41,525 nucleotides of DNA from Olsenella sp. An290 (lineage in GTDB: Bacteria > Actinomycetota > Coriobacteriia > Coriobacteriales > Atopobiaceae): NCBI RefSeq assembly GCF_002159535.1, contig NZ_NFIU01000016.1:1-41525 (forward strand), written 5' to 3'. The number at the start of each line of letters is the position of its first letter. Within the stretch, counting starts at the first letter, position 1. Below the pieces are notes generated by a model. The model saw only the letters and a program-made list of their open reading frames with translations, was not told the origin of the DNA and did not search any database. Position numbers and translations under genes: made by a program. Positions 8,701 through 16,922 of the stretch are shown piece after piece.

Positions 8701-11700
8701 CAGCTCGAACATGCTGCTGTCAAAGTGGATGACCGCGCCGAGGGCGTTTGCGTTGGCAACGTCGCTCGCGTACAGGTCAACCGTGATGACATCGCCGGTC
8801 TTGACCGCAGAGGCGCTCGGGATGACCGCAAGGCTGCCGTCAACCGCACCGGTCTTGGTCGTGCCGCCGTTCACCTTGGAAAGGGTGAAGGACATGTCGT
8901 ACACGTCGTAGACACCGTTGTTGTTGATGTCGAAGGCCTTGCTGCCCACGTGCGTCTGGAACTCGTCGGCGTAGGGAGCGCGGTTCTCACGACCAAGGGC
9001 GTTGCCCTCAAGGTGCTGGACGTCCTCGGTGCCCACCGTGGTGGGAGAGCTCGGGAGCGAGCCAACCTCAAAGGCCAGCGAACCGTCGGTCTTGTAGAGC
9101 GCGAGCTCACCGGCAGAGAAGTGCCCGCTGTTGGTGTCAATCGGGGTGAGGCGCAGGTAGCGAGCATAGCCGGTCAGCTCGACCGTCTTGGAGGCAAGGC
9201 CCTCGGCGTTGTTGCCGGTGGCCCACTTGGAGCTCTCCTGCTGGGTGACCCAGTTGACGCCGTCAAGGCTCGTCTCGACCTTCATGGAGATGACGCTGCC
9301 GTTGCCGCCGTTGTCCTGGCGCGGGGTGTAGACAAACTTGTCGAGCGCGTATGCCTGGCCATAGTCAATGGTCATCGGCATGCCCTCTTCCACGCCGTTG
9401 GAGGAGTGGAACATGGTGTTGAGGTCGTGGTCGAACGCGTTGTCGATCGCGCCCCAGTCCTCGCCACCGTCATAGGACACGCTCACGGGCGCGGGCACGT
9501 TGCGCCACGGGTCCTCGAGGGACGTAGCGCTGAGCTCGTCGCTCCAGTCAGAGTAGCCCTCGGCGTTGCGCGCACGGACCTTGTAGGTGTGCGTGCTGTT
9601 GTACGTGAGGTCGGTGTGCGTGTACTCGGTCGCATCGCCCACGTTGAAGAGCGTGCCGTCCACGAGGAGCTCGTAGCTCTCGGCGCCCTCGACCTCATCC
9701 CAGGTGAGCGTGATGCTCGTCGGGGTCATCTGGTCCTCGGGAGCCGCGAGGTTGGCCGGCGCGGACAGGTTCGGGTTGGGAGCGTCGCTCGGCAGGTTGC
9801 CCTCGTTGGCGAAGCCGTTGACGGTCAGCGTCTGGGCAGCGCTGTTGACGTCGGTCTTGGCGAACTTCACGTACAGCTTCGGGGTCGTGGTGATCTCGGT
9901 GCTGCTGAAAGCCTCGCCCTTGATGGCCTCGTCGTCAGAGTAGGCGTTGGAGTTGAGGTTGGGGGACTCATCGTAGAAGTAGATGGCCCGGCCAGCCTCG
10001 GGCGTCGCGGCGTCGAAGGCCTCCTTGGAGTCAACCTTCGTCTGCGCGAGCTCCTGGTCGCCGTTCTTGGCAACGACGCTCTTCGGCTCCGCGGACACGT
10101 TCACCACAAAGGTGGTGGTGCGGTTGGAGTCATAGCCGTCGTAGGTGCCCTCGGATGCGTTGGCCGTAAAGGTGGCCGTGTCGCCCTCGACCGAGGAGGT
10201 GAACGTCGTGGAGACGTTGCTGCCGTAGCTGATGTTGTCCTCGGCACCGTACTCGGGATCGGAGTTGTCGATGTTGTTCTCGATGTAGGAGCCCGTGTCC
10301 TCGAAGAGGGTGTACTCGTTCTCGCCGTCAACCGCGAAGAACTCGACGATACGCTTGGTGCGATCGGTGCCCTCGGGGTTGGTGTCGGTAATCGGCTCGG
10401 GGTTGTTGTTGGCCTCGTACATCGGGATGATGGCGTTGGCCTTCACGAACACCGGGAGCTTCCAGACCGGAGCGTCGAAGTTGTTGAGGACCTGACCACC
10501 GCGGTACTGCTCGCCCGTCCAGTAGTCGATCCAGATGGTGTCCGAGCCGCCCGGGAGATAGATGTTGTCGCGGACGTCGTTGCCATCGCCCAGGCCGCCG
10601 TTGGCGGAATCGCCGTCGGTGTTCTGGTAGATGGGCGCCACGAGGAAGTCCTCGCCCATGGTGAACTCGTACTGGGTGCTCGTGCTCGCGGCGTACGCGG
10701 AGTCATCGGAGAGCATGATCGCGCGCACGAACGGCATGCCGGTGTCACCGTTGCCCGTGTCGATGTTGGACGCGGACGCGGCGGTGGTGTAGATGTACGG
10801 CATGAGCTGAGACTTCAGCTTGAGGTACATGCGGTTGATGCCCGTGTAGGGATCGCCGTAGGTGTAGGGCATCTTGGCGTAGGAGCCCCAGCCGTCCATG
10901 TCGAGCATCAGCGGAACGAAGGTCTTCCACTGGTAGTCGCGCGTGGCGACGACGGAGTGACCACCGAAGATGCCGTCCATGTCGGAGCCCATGTTGGGGT
11001 TGCCCGCAAGGCCCTGGCCGATGAAGGTCGGAATCTGGAAGCGGATGTACTCCCAGTTACCGCCCGTCTGGTCGCCGGTCCAGATGCCCGCGAAGCGCTG
11101 GGAGCCCGCCCAACCGTCGAGGGAGACGATGAGCGGACGCTCGCCGGCCTCAGTGGTCACGATGTCATAGGCGGTCTTCGTGCCGTTGAGGCCGAAGGAG
11201 TAGCCCGGGCCGACCCACGCAACGTCCGTCTTGAGCATGGTGACGCCACCCTCGGAGACCTCTGCGTCAAAGTCGCGGAGCGTCTGCCAGAGCGTGTTGG
11301 CGTTGGAGTCGGGCTCGAGGTTGGACTGGGTCCAGAGGCCCGTGGCGACACCACGCTCGTCAGCGTAGTCAGCGAACTCCCTGAGGTTCTGGACGTTGGC
11401 CGCGATGGCATCGAGGCGCTCCTGGGAGCTCGTGCCGTCGGGGTTGACGCCGCCGGTCATGTTGTAGCCGTTCTGGCCATAGCCGCAACCGTAGCCGTCG
11501 TTGGGCAGGAAGTAGCCCAGCGGCATGTCATAGTCCTGGTACTGGTCAAGCTTGCCGCGAGCGGAGAACTTGACGTCGTACTTGACGCCCTCGGGGACCT
11601 TCTCGGTGGAGACCGTGGGGCCGTAGCCGTTCAGGGTCTCGACGGTCTCGCCCGCGCTCGCCGCAGCGCCCGTGCCGCCCTTCTCATACGTGACGGAGTC

Positions 11701-12717
11701 AGGCGTGCCGCCCGAGGCGGAGTGGCCGTAGATGGGCCAGTCGTTATAGCCGCTCAGCGCCTCGTCGGACCAGGAGTCGCGGTTATAGGCGTTGTAGTGG
11801 CCAAGGTAGAAGGCGTAATCCGGGAGCAGTGCCGGGTCGCCCGTCACCTTGTAGTAGTCCTGAAGCAGGTCCTGGGCCGTGGAGGAGATGCCCTCGGCGT
11901 CGGACGTGAAGATGTACGCGTCGTACTTGTTGTCGCTGTGCGTAGCGCTCACGTAGTCCTGCTCGCTGCCGAAGTTATAGGAGCCCTCGGCAAAGGTGTT
12001 GCGCAGGACGCCGTAGCCATCGCTCGACCAGTAGAACGGGTTCGGGGAGGCAACGCCACCGTCGACCCAGTTGTTGGTGTTGGAGATGGCGATGGTGCTA
12101 CCGGTGTGAATGAAGCGGCCGTTCTGGGTGCCGCCGCCGAAGAAGTTCTCGGCCTCGCCCTTGTCGAGCGACTGCACGGTGGAGTTGCCGTTGAAGCTCA
12201 GCGGCGAGGTCTCCTCCATGACCACGTCATCGCCATCGGTCACGGTCATGAGGGCCGTGTCCTTGTCCAGGGAGATCGTGGTGTCGCCCGAGGTGATGGT
12301 GTACGCCTCGCCGGCGTCCTCAACCGTCACGGCAGGGTGCGAGTACTTGTCGGAATCGTCCGGCTGCGCCTGGATACGGGCCACGTGATCTTTGGAGCGC
12401 GGCGTCGCGTACTCCGCGAACTCGCCCGTAGGATCGACGACGTAGTGGAAGATGCCGTCTTCGAGGAACGTGATGCGGCCCTCGATGGTCTCATCGCCCG
12501 ACTTGAAGCTGATGACGGCCTCGTTGGCCGAGTCGCCCTCCGCAACGCTCTCGACGCTGCTCAGGGAGCCCTGGTAGTTCGCGGGAGCCGCAAACGCCTG
12601 GACCGGCAGGGACGTCGCGAAGAGCGTCGCCGTCATGATGCCACCGGCGATACGACGAGCCTTGGACCACACCTCCCCTCTTTCGTTCTTCCGGGGTTGG
12701 ACATGGCGCTTACTCAT
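5731..12717 (-). CDS. Secreted, sortase-anchored multidomain GH31 glycosidase (possible alpha-N-acetylgalactosaminidase)
   Basis: This 2328-residue protein has a long signal peptide (about 1-44). A GH31 catalytic region (about 60-870) carries nucleophile motif MLKTDVAW (Asp498) and acid/base motif WTGDQ (Asp549). Then come a fibronectin III-like domain (985-1066), an F5/8C (CBM32-like) domain (1075-1210), a dockerin-like half repeat DINNNGVYD (1263), a cohesin-like domain (1295-1425), another carbohydrate-binding-like module (1460-1613) and a Big2-like domain (1615-1708). A FIVAR repeat (1712-1776), a second F5/8C domain (1780-1957) and four more FIVAR repeats (1963-2246) follow. The tail has a KPGDDQ-rich linker, the sorting motif VPETG (2295), a hydrophobic helix and RRRERE. 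GH31 enzymes hydrolyse alpha-glycosides. The spacing of the two Asp residues and the module set recall GH31 mucin alpha-GalNAcases, but this substrate is inference. ATG 12717 has AAGGTGG upstream. Confidence 0.9.
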   Translation of the reverse strand: MSKRHVQPRKNERGEVWSKARRIAGGIMTATLFATSLPVQAFAAPANYQGSLSSVESVAEGDSANEAVISFKSGDETIEGRITFLEDGIFHYVVDPTGEFAEYATPRSKDHVARIQAQPDDSDKYSHPAVTVEDAGEAYTITSGDTTISLDKDTALMTVTDGDDVVMEETSPLSFNGNSTVQSLDKGEAENFFGGGTQNGRFIHTGSTIAISNTNNWVDGGVASPNPFYWSSDGYGVLRNTFAEGSYNFGSEQDYVSATHSDNKYDAYIFTSDAEGISSTAQDLLQDYYKVTGDPALLPDYAFYLGHYNAYNRDSWSDEALSGYNDWPIYGHSASGGTPDSVTYEKGGTGAAASAGETVETLNGYGPTVSTEKVPEGVKYDVKFSARGKLDQYQDYDMPLGYFLPNDGYGCGYGQNGYNMTGGVNPDGTSSQERLDAIAANVQNLREFADYADERGVATGLWTQSNLEPDSNANTLWQTLRDFDAEVSEGGVTMLKTDVAWVGPGYSFGLNGTKTAYDIVTTEAGERPLIVSLDGWAGSQRFAGIWTGDQTGGNWEYIRFQIPTFIGQGLAGNPNMGSDMDGIFGGHSVVATRDYQWKTFVPLMLDMDGWGSYAKMPYTYGDPYTGINRMYLKLKSQLMPYIYTTAASASNIDTGNGDTGMPFVRAIMLSDDSAYAASTSTQYEFTMGEDFLVAPIYQNTDGDSANGGLGDGNDVRDNIYLPGGSDTIWIDYWTGEQYRGGQVLNNFDAPVWKLPVFVKANAIIPMYEANNNPEPITDTNPEGTDRTKRIVEFFAVDGENEYTLFEDTGSYIENNIDNSDPEYGAEDNISYGSNVSTTFTSSVEGDTATFTANASEGTYDGYDSNRTTTFVVNVSAEPKSVVAKNGDQELAQTKVDSKEAFDAATPEAGRAIYFYDESPNLNSNAYSDDEAIKGEAFSSTEITTTPKLYVKFAKTDVNSAAQTLTVNGFANEGNLPSDAPNPNLSAPANLAAPEDQMTPTSITLTWDEVEGAESYELLVDGTLFNVGDATEYTHTDLTYNSTHTYKVRARNAEGYSDWSDELSATSLEDPWRNVPAPVSVSYDGGEDWGAIDNAFDHDLNTMFHSSNGVEEGMPMTIDYGQAYALDKFVYTPRQDNGGNGSVISMKVETSLDGVNWVTQQESSKWATGNNAEGLASKTVELTGYARYLRLTPIDTNSGHFSAGELALYKTDGSLAFEVGSLPSSPTTVGTEDVQHLEGNALGRENRAPYADEFQTHVGSKAFDINNNGVYDVYDMSFTLSKVNGGTTKTGAVDGSLAVIPSASAVKTGDVITVDLYASDVANANALGAVIHFDSSMFELVGDSITTSPYLAGMNDETTSTTTFDDGIQTVNIALANEADKDLYNGTAVVASFQLKAVADGAVELPSTGWLVGPACDAKVFESDGTAPEFPEPPASQSGEYGQDAFSSITMTNDILTADDGTNVGKIVQQGNYDGLFNGDESSNDFELKWDVSSNWTEDGFLPDYVKLPTTMTFTFAEPSVLDNVEVVNRNGSNGTVTSMDAVITFEGGETQEFSFAEQQDVFTLTVDEAHKGQKVTSVALTPKTSLGTASTNPNETDTANRMLTLREVNFNYKTADVTVDSIELGENATSIYAGELTRVDAKAVTADDAYPYVTVESSDSAVASVVSNTDADGNVVWYVRGNKPGTVTITVKSALDPSVTAEYQLTVEEGVDTSELVSAIQEAGAYDKAAYTADSYQALADAVAAGQALIASDDYTANDVATAAVAIRDAIDALVMRPVDEATLINTEDKKDAVTVVGASSEVTVEEGEDGEKENLLDYDESSYWHSDYMHDVYMPQWVIFDLGGTYDLTDVTFLPRQNGTNGDIFEVEIVTAMSAEDLQAYADNGYAPTEGSSAVSLGTFTYDNNGKTLIDRTEWHQAAFAGQAAQYVMFKVNHAGGPAQDQYCSASEVRFYGTKHEDPVTVDKAALQQLVDTIEAADLKAEDYTEATWTPFQNALVDAKAVLEDDAATQDDVNAKLAALQTAYDGLKKTEIPPVEKPDKTKLQELVDQVKDTDLSAYTQETAERFTAALSGAQQVLANDEATEAQISAAYDELKAAYDGLAEPEPSEPDTSELEAAIDAVEILNGDDYTAESWAALQDALAKAKAALTSGDQAQIDAALAALEAAQAALDPADPEQPVVNKYALAKAIAEAEAVDTTGKTEESVAALASALEAAKTVAADPEATQAEVDAAAQALVEAIEGLEDVTEEPGDDQKPGGDDQKPGDDQKPGDTTKPGDDTQKPSGSKPSTGGSTVPETGDAALAVAPIALAGAALAAAGLVARRRERE
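5905..5961. repeat. 18-bp tandem repeats coding the KPGDDQ wall linker
   Basis: Units of 18 bp at 5905-5922, 5923-5940 and (after 3 bp) 5944-5961 are identical, with degenerate units on either side. They encode the Pro/Gly/Asp-rich linker before the sorting signal. Such in-frame repeats can vary in copy number between strains. Confidence 0.85.
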
Positions 12718-12772
12718 ACGCCCACCTTTCTCTCGTGTCCTTCCTTCCCAATACGTTCAGAGCGAATTGACA

Positions 12773-12796
12773 ACTGGTATTAGGTTCAATACCTAT
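12773..12796 (-). promoter_or_regulatory. Candidate operator A overlapping the GH31 promoter
   Basis: Half-sites ACTGGTAT and ATACCTAT face each other across 8 bp, about 60 bp upstream of the GH31 start. On the minus strand the element overlaps a possible -10 (TAATAC, 12777-12782), which has TTGTCT 19 bp upstream. A regulator bound here would block transcription. The motif is seen; the regulator is unknown and not encoded in the window. Confidence 0.45.
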
Positions 12797-12918
12797 AACC
12801 GAGACAATTCACCCATGGTTTAGTCATTATGCGCAAAGTTCCGCTCGCCGTCGCCCACAGTCACGCTAGCGGTAGCAAACGGCCCCGCAGACGGACAAAA
12901 ATAGCCCTTGAGCTGGTA

Positions 12919-12944
12919 ATTGGTATCTACAATCAAATACAAGT
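12919..12944 (-). promoter_or_regulatory. Candidate operator B (degenerate)
   Basis: ATTGGTAT and ATACAAGT each match the half-sites of the 13001-13023 palindrome at 7 of 8 positions and face each other across 10 bp. The variable spacing weakens the case for a single dimer site. Confidence 0.35.
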
Positions 12945-12983
12945 TGGGCCCCGGAGGCCTCCTGTCGGCCCCGGGGCCCCAAC
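12943..12983 (-). terminator. Probable terminator of the cytoplasmic GH31 gene
   Basis: A long GC-rich stem with one gap/mismatch runs from GTTGGG at 12943 to CCCAAC at 12983. On the minus strand it is followed by the T-rich TTGTATTTG. It lies about 65 nt past the stop of the downstream GH31 paralogue. Confidence 0.65.
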
Positions 12984-13000
12984 GTCATCGCAACACGTTA

Positions 13001-13023
13001 ACTGGTATCTCTTCCATACCAGT
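13001..13023. promoter_or_regulatory. Candidate operator C, perfect palindrome ACTGGTAT-N7-ATACCAGT
   Basis: The two 8-bp arms are perfectly complementary around a 7-bp spacer. It lies in the short gap between the stop of the cytoplasmic GH31 gene and its terminator. The half-site resembles those of GntR-family amino-sugar regulators (DasR/NagR-type sites share ACTGGT or ATTGGTAT halves), but their arms abut rather than being spaced, so the resemblance is only suggestive. Confidence 0.5.
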
Positions 13024-13046
13024 ACATAAATCATGCACAAACAGCA

Positions 13047-15824
13047 TCAGACCTGATCGAGGTTCTCCTCGGCAAGCCCCCAGAGCGTGAGCTCCTGCGC
13101 GTGACGGCTCACGTCCGCACGAGCAAAGCGCACGGTCACGCGCGGCGCCCCGTGCGCGGCGGCCACCATCTCGGCGAGCACCCGCTCCTCCGCGGGCGCG
13201 TACGTCTCCACGGCGGGCGCCCCCTCGAAGAGATAGGCGACCTCCCCCGGCGCGGGCTCGGCCGCGAGCAGCCCCGCACGGTCGGCGACCTCGCGGACCA
13301 GGAGCTCCCGCCCGCCGCAGCGCGCCGCCACGCCCTCGGGGCGCGACGTCACGCGCACGGTAAACGTCGTCTGCCGGAAGGGGTCGTAGCCCTCGTAGGA
13401 GCCGCGCGACGGCTCGGCGAGAAGGACCGCGCGGCCGCCCTCGACCACGCACCGGAAGTCCGTGAGCACCCGGCCGCCGTAGTCGATCTCGTCCACCACG
13501 CCATAGCCCGGCTCCTCGTGGGCGCGGCTCACCCCCGTGCGGCCGTCGTCCTCGAAGAGCGTGTAGCGGGTCTCCGTGCGCCCGGGACGGCCGAGCGCCG
13601 GGTAGAACTCGACCACGCGGCGCGTGCGGTCGAGCCCGGCCGGGTTCTTCTCGCCCGGGGGAAGCGGGTTGTTGTGAGGCTCGTAGCAGGGGATGATCGC
13701 GCCGGCGCGCACGAAGAGCGGGAGCTTCCAGAGCGGCGCGTCATAGCCGTTGAGCGTCTGGCCGCCCCGGTGCGCCTCCCCCGTGAGGTAGTCGAACCAG
13801 AGGTCGTCCGCGCCTCCCGGGAAGAAGATGCCGTCGCGGACGTCGTTGCCGCGCCCGTCCGCGCGCACGCTGCGATAGACGGGCGCCACGAGCAGCGCGT
13901 CGCCCAGGGTGAACTGGTAGGTCGCGGCCTCGGCGGGGACGTCGGGCGCGCCGGAGAGCAGAAGCGAGCGCACGGGCGGCAGCCACGTGTCGCCGTTGCC
14001 CCACTCGATGCCCGACGCCGCGGCGGCGCAGGTGTAGGCATACGGCATGAGGCGGCTCTTGAGCTTGAGGTACATCCGACAGATGCCGGTGTGCGGGTCG
14101 CCGTTGGCGTAGGGCAGCTTGGGCAGCGACCCCCACCCGTCCATGTCGAGCATGAGGGGCGTGAGGGCCTTCCACTGGAAGTCGCGCGTGGCCACCACCG
14201 CGCTGCCGCCAAAGATGCCGTCCATGTCCGACGCCACGTTGGGGTTGCCGGACATCCCCTGCCCCAGGTAGGTGGGGACGTGCATGCGGATGTACTCCCA
14301 GTCGTCGCCGTTCTGGTCCCCGGACCAGACGGCGGCAAAGCGCTGGGTGCCGGCCCAGCCGTCCAGGGTCAGCACGAAGGGGCGCCGGCCGGTCCGCGCC
14401 GCCAGGATCTCGTAGCCCTGCTTGGTGGCGTCGAGGCCGAAGGAGTAGCCCTCCCCCACCCACTCCTCGTCGGTCTTGAGGGCCGTGATGCCCGCGCGAG
14501 AAACCTCGGCGGCAAAGTCGCGCAGGTTCTGCCAGGTGATGTCGGGGCTGGGGTCGGGCGTGATCTGCGACTGGGCCCAAAGGCCCGCCTCCACGCCGCG
14601 CTCGTTGGCGTAGGCGGTGAAGGCGGCGAGGTTCTCCACGTTGGTGGCAATCGCCTCGAGGCGCTCGGGCGAGCTCGCGCCGTCCGGCCCCACGCCGCCC
14701 GTCATCTCGTAGCCGTTGTGGCCGTAGCCGGCGCCGTAGCCGTCATTGGGGAGCATCCAGCCGAGCGGCATGTCGTGGGCGGCGTGCTCGTCGATGACGG
14801 CGCGCGCCGAGTAGGCGTAGGGGGTCCGTCCGCGGTACTTCTCGCCCGAGGCGCGCAGCACCTCGTCGGGACCGTTCAGGGACTCGGCGTCGTGGCCCTC
14901 GGGCACCACGTAGCCGCGGCGGCGCCCCAGCTCGTAGCGCACCCGGCCCGGCGCGCCCGCGGGCGCGGACCCCAGGACCGTCCAGGCCTGGGCGCCCCGC
15001 TCGGGCTCCTCCGACCAGGCGTCGCGGTTGTACGCGTTGAGGTGGCCCAGGTAGAAGGCGTACTCGGGAAGCAGCACGGGGGCGCCCGTCACCGCAAAGT
15101 ACGCGGCAAGGACGCTCTGCGCCACCCGGGGAAGGCCCGCCGCCGGGTCGTCGGCGATCAGGAGGTACGCGTCGAGGCAGGGGTCCTCGTGGGTGGCCGT
15201 CACGGCCGCGGCCGCGCTGCCAAAGTCGTAGGTCCCCGGGGCGAAGGTGTTTCTTATGATGCCGTAGCCCGCGCTCGACCAGAAGAACGGGCTCGGCGAG
15301 GCAACGCCGCCGTCGCCCCACTGGTTGCTGTTGGTGGGCGTGGTCACCACGCGCACGACCGCACCCTCGTGGCTCGCGCGCCCGTTCTGGGTGCCGCCGC
15401 CGAAGAAGCGCTCGCGCGCGCCCATGGCAAGCCGCTGCGAGGACGCGGTCGGGCCCAGCTCGGCGGGCGCCGCCTCGCGCAGGGCCACGTGGCCGCGGCG
15501 ACGGACCGTGAGGAGGCCGGAGGGGCCCTCAAGCAGCACCTCGGTCAAGCCCACCCGGATCGCAAGCGCGCCCTCGCGCGCCTCGAGGGTGGGCCGGGGG
15601 TGCGCGTAGCGCGCGGACTCGTCCGGCTGGGCGGGGATGCGCGCCGCGTGCGCGGGGCTGTTGGGACGGGCGTAGGGGGCAAACGCACCCGTGGGGTCGA
15701 GGGTGTAGCGGATGATGCCCTCCTCGAGGAAGGCCAGGCGCGCGGGGACGGGCACGCCGCCCGGCGCGAGCGTCAGGTCGACCTGGTAGGGACGGCCAGG
15801 ATGGGGGCAAGCGTCATATATCAC
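13047..15824 (-). CDS. Cytoplasmic GH31 family glycoside hydrolase, paralogue of the anchored enzyme
   Basis: This 925-residue GH31 enzyme aligns along its length with the catalytic part of the neighbouring 2328-residue protein. Shared blocks include FGGGTQNGR, GGVASP-PF-WSS, LPNDGYG, the nucleophile ALKTDEEW (Asp452) and the acid/base VWSGDQ (Asp503). It lacks a signal peptide, binding modules, FIVAR repeats and sorting signal, so it should act inside the cell. The start is taken as GTG 15824 because AGGAG sits 6 nt upstream; a longer frame from a TTG at 15878 has no comparable site. It ends shortly after the beta-sandwich region at LWGLAEENLDQV. It is visibly richer in G/C third positions than the anchored copy, arguing against a very recent duplication. 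Likely substrates are imported alpha-linked sugars or glycopeptides. It is transcribed after the patatin gene, 60 bp away. Confidence 0.9.
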   Translation of the reverse strand: MIYDACPHPGRPYQVDLTLAPGGVPVPARLAFLEEGIIRYTLDPTGAFAPYARPNSPAHAARIPAQPDESARYAHPRPTLEAREGALAIRVGLTEVLLEGPSGLLTVRRRGHVALREAAPAELGPTASSQRLAMGARERFFGGGTQNGRASHEGAVVRVVTTPTNSNQWGDGGVASPSPFFWSSAGYGIIRNTFAPGTYDFGSAAAAVTATHEDPCLDAYLLIADDPAAGLPRVAQSVLAAYFAVTGAPVLLPEYAFYLGHLNAYNRDAWSEEPERGAQAWTVLGSAPAGAPGRVRYELGRRRGYVVPEGHDAESLNGPDEVLRASGEKYRGRTPYAYSARAVIDEHAAHDMPLGWMLPNDGYGAGYGHNGYEMTGGVGPDGASSPERLEAIATNVENLAAFTAYANERGVEAGLWAQSQITPDPSPDITWQNLRDFAAEVSRAGITALKTDEEWVGEGYSFGLDATKQGYEILAARTGRRPFVLTLDGWAGTQRFAAVWSGDQNGDDWEYIRMHVPTYLGQGMSGNPNVASDMDGIFGGSAVVATRDFQWKALTPLMLDMDGWGSLPKLPYANGDPHTGICRMYLKLKSRLMPYAYTCAAAASGIEWGNGDTWLPPVRSLLLSGAPDVPAEAATYQFTLGDALLVAPVYRSVRADGRGNDVRDGIFFPGGADDLWFDYLTGEAHRGGQTLNGYDAPLWKLPLFVRAGAIIPCYEPHNNPLPPGEKNPAGLDRTRRVVEFYPALGRPGRTETRYTLFEDDGRTGVSRAHEEPGYGVVDEIDYGGRVLTDFRCVVEGGRAVLLAEPSRGSYEGYDPFRQTTFTVRVTSRPEGVAARCGGRELLVREVADRAGLLAAEPAPGEVAYLFEGAPAVETYAPAEERVLAEMVAAAHGAPRVTVRFARADVSRHAQELTLWGLAEENLDQV

Positions 15825-15884
15825 GGTGTTCTCCTGCTTCAGCTGGGCACTTCGGGGGACGTTTCCGCCCTGTCCCAAGAGGGG

Positions 15885-16796
15885 CTACTCCCCACCGGGA
15901 CAGAGGAAGGCGTCAATCTCGGCGAGGCGGGCCTCGGTCTGGCGGCGCGCGGCCACGTAGAGCGAGAGGAGCGCCTCGCCGTCGCGCGTGGTGGAGCCCA
16001 CGCTAACCGGCTCCTCCGGGGCGATCACCAGGCAGGCGCCCTCCAGCTCGAGCTCCCAGAGCCGCTCGCGCTGGGCGTTGTAGCGCTCCGCGCGCGTGGC
16101 GAGGGCCTGCCGGTAGTAGGGGTAGCGGTCGTAGCGGTGAGACCTCAGCGCAAGGCCCTCTCCCCCGCCGGGCTGCTTCTGGTAGGTGCGGTCCTGCGTG
16201 AGGACCACGAGCGCGCGGGACGCCGGGACGTGGCCCTCCACCTCACGAGCGCCGGGCAGGCCCAGGGCCACCTCAAAGGGGATGGAGTCCGTGGTGCCGC
16301 CGTCAAGGTAGCGGTGGCCCTCGATCTCCACAAGCTCGGAGACGGCCGGCAGCGAGGCCGAGGCGCGCACCTTGTCAATGTCCTCGGGGAAGCTCCGCAC
16401 GCGCAGGTAGGCGGGCGTGCCAAAGGTCACGTCCGAGGCCACGACCCAAAGCGGCAGCGGGCTCTCGTTGAAGGTCTCGACGTCGCAGGGGTCAAGGCGG
16501 TTCTGGACCTCGTCGTACATGAAGTCGGCGCCCGCCATGTTGCCCGTCGTGGCAAACGACCAGAGGGACATGAAGCGGCGGTCGTCCCGGAAGGCGAGCA
16601 TGTCGCGCATGGTGCGGCCGATCTGGCGGGAGCGGAAGTTCGAGGCGTTGACGGCGCCCGCAGAGACGCCCCACGCGCTCGAGAACCCCGTGAGGCCGCG
16701 CTCCTGCAAGACGTCGAGCACGCCCGCCGTGAACATGCCCCTGAACCCGCCGCCCTCAAGGACGAGCGCGGGCGCCATGCCCCCCTTGGTCTCCAT
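15885..16796 (-). CDS. Patatin-like phospholipase family protein
   Basis: The 303-residue product is a predicted cytoplasmic serine lipase/acyl hydrolase of the RssA/YjjU-like bacterial patatin group. Visible motifs are the oxyanion loop LEGGGFRGMF near residue 11, the nucleophile elbow GVSAGA (G-x-S-x-G) and the dyad Asp in YLDGGTTDS. The C-terminal half carries a DUF-like region with YRQALATRAERYN. ATG 16796 (METKGGMAPALVLEGGG) has AGGGG upstream; the open frame extends back into ssrA, but that part is a shadow. It precedes the cytoplasmic GH31 gene in the same direction and may be co-transcribed, though no functional link is evident. Confidence 0.92.
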   Translation of the reverse strand: METKGGMAPALVLEGGGFRGMFTAGVLDVLQERGLTGFSSAWGVSAGAVNASNFRSRQIGRTMRDMLAFRDDRRFMSLWSFATTGNMAGADFMYDEVQNRLDPCDVETFNESPLPLWVVASDVTFGTPAYLRVRSFPEDIDKVRASASLPAVSELVEIEGHRYLDGGTTDSIPFEVALGLPGAREVEGHVPASRALVVLTQDRTYQKQPGGGEGLALRSHRYDRYPYYRQALATRAERYNAQRERLWELELEGACLVIAPEEPVSVGSTTRDGEALLSLYVAARRQTEARLAEIDAFLCPGGE

Positions 16797-16922
16797 CCGT
16801 CCCCTCTCGCTTGCCGCTTGCGCACCAGACTTTACACCACATCGCGCGGGCGAGAAGAACATGGGCAAGAAGGGCGCGTGCGAGAGAGCCGCGGCGGCGC
16901 GCCGGGGCGGGCGCCGGGCGTC

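Noticed and set aside
6847-12783. Very long plus-strand open frame as a protein gene
   Set aside because: It lies wholly opposite a GH31 gene with clear domains, has no ribosome site or recognisable domain, and its composition (Val/Gly/His/Arg/Asp-rich) is that of an antisense frame in high-GC DNA.
15825-15878. Longer N-terminus for the cytoplasmic GH31 from TTG 15878
   Set aside because: No ribosome site at the TTG, whereas GTG 15824 has AGGAG at 6 nt; the extra 18 residues do not form a signal peptide.
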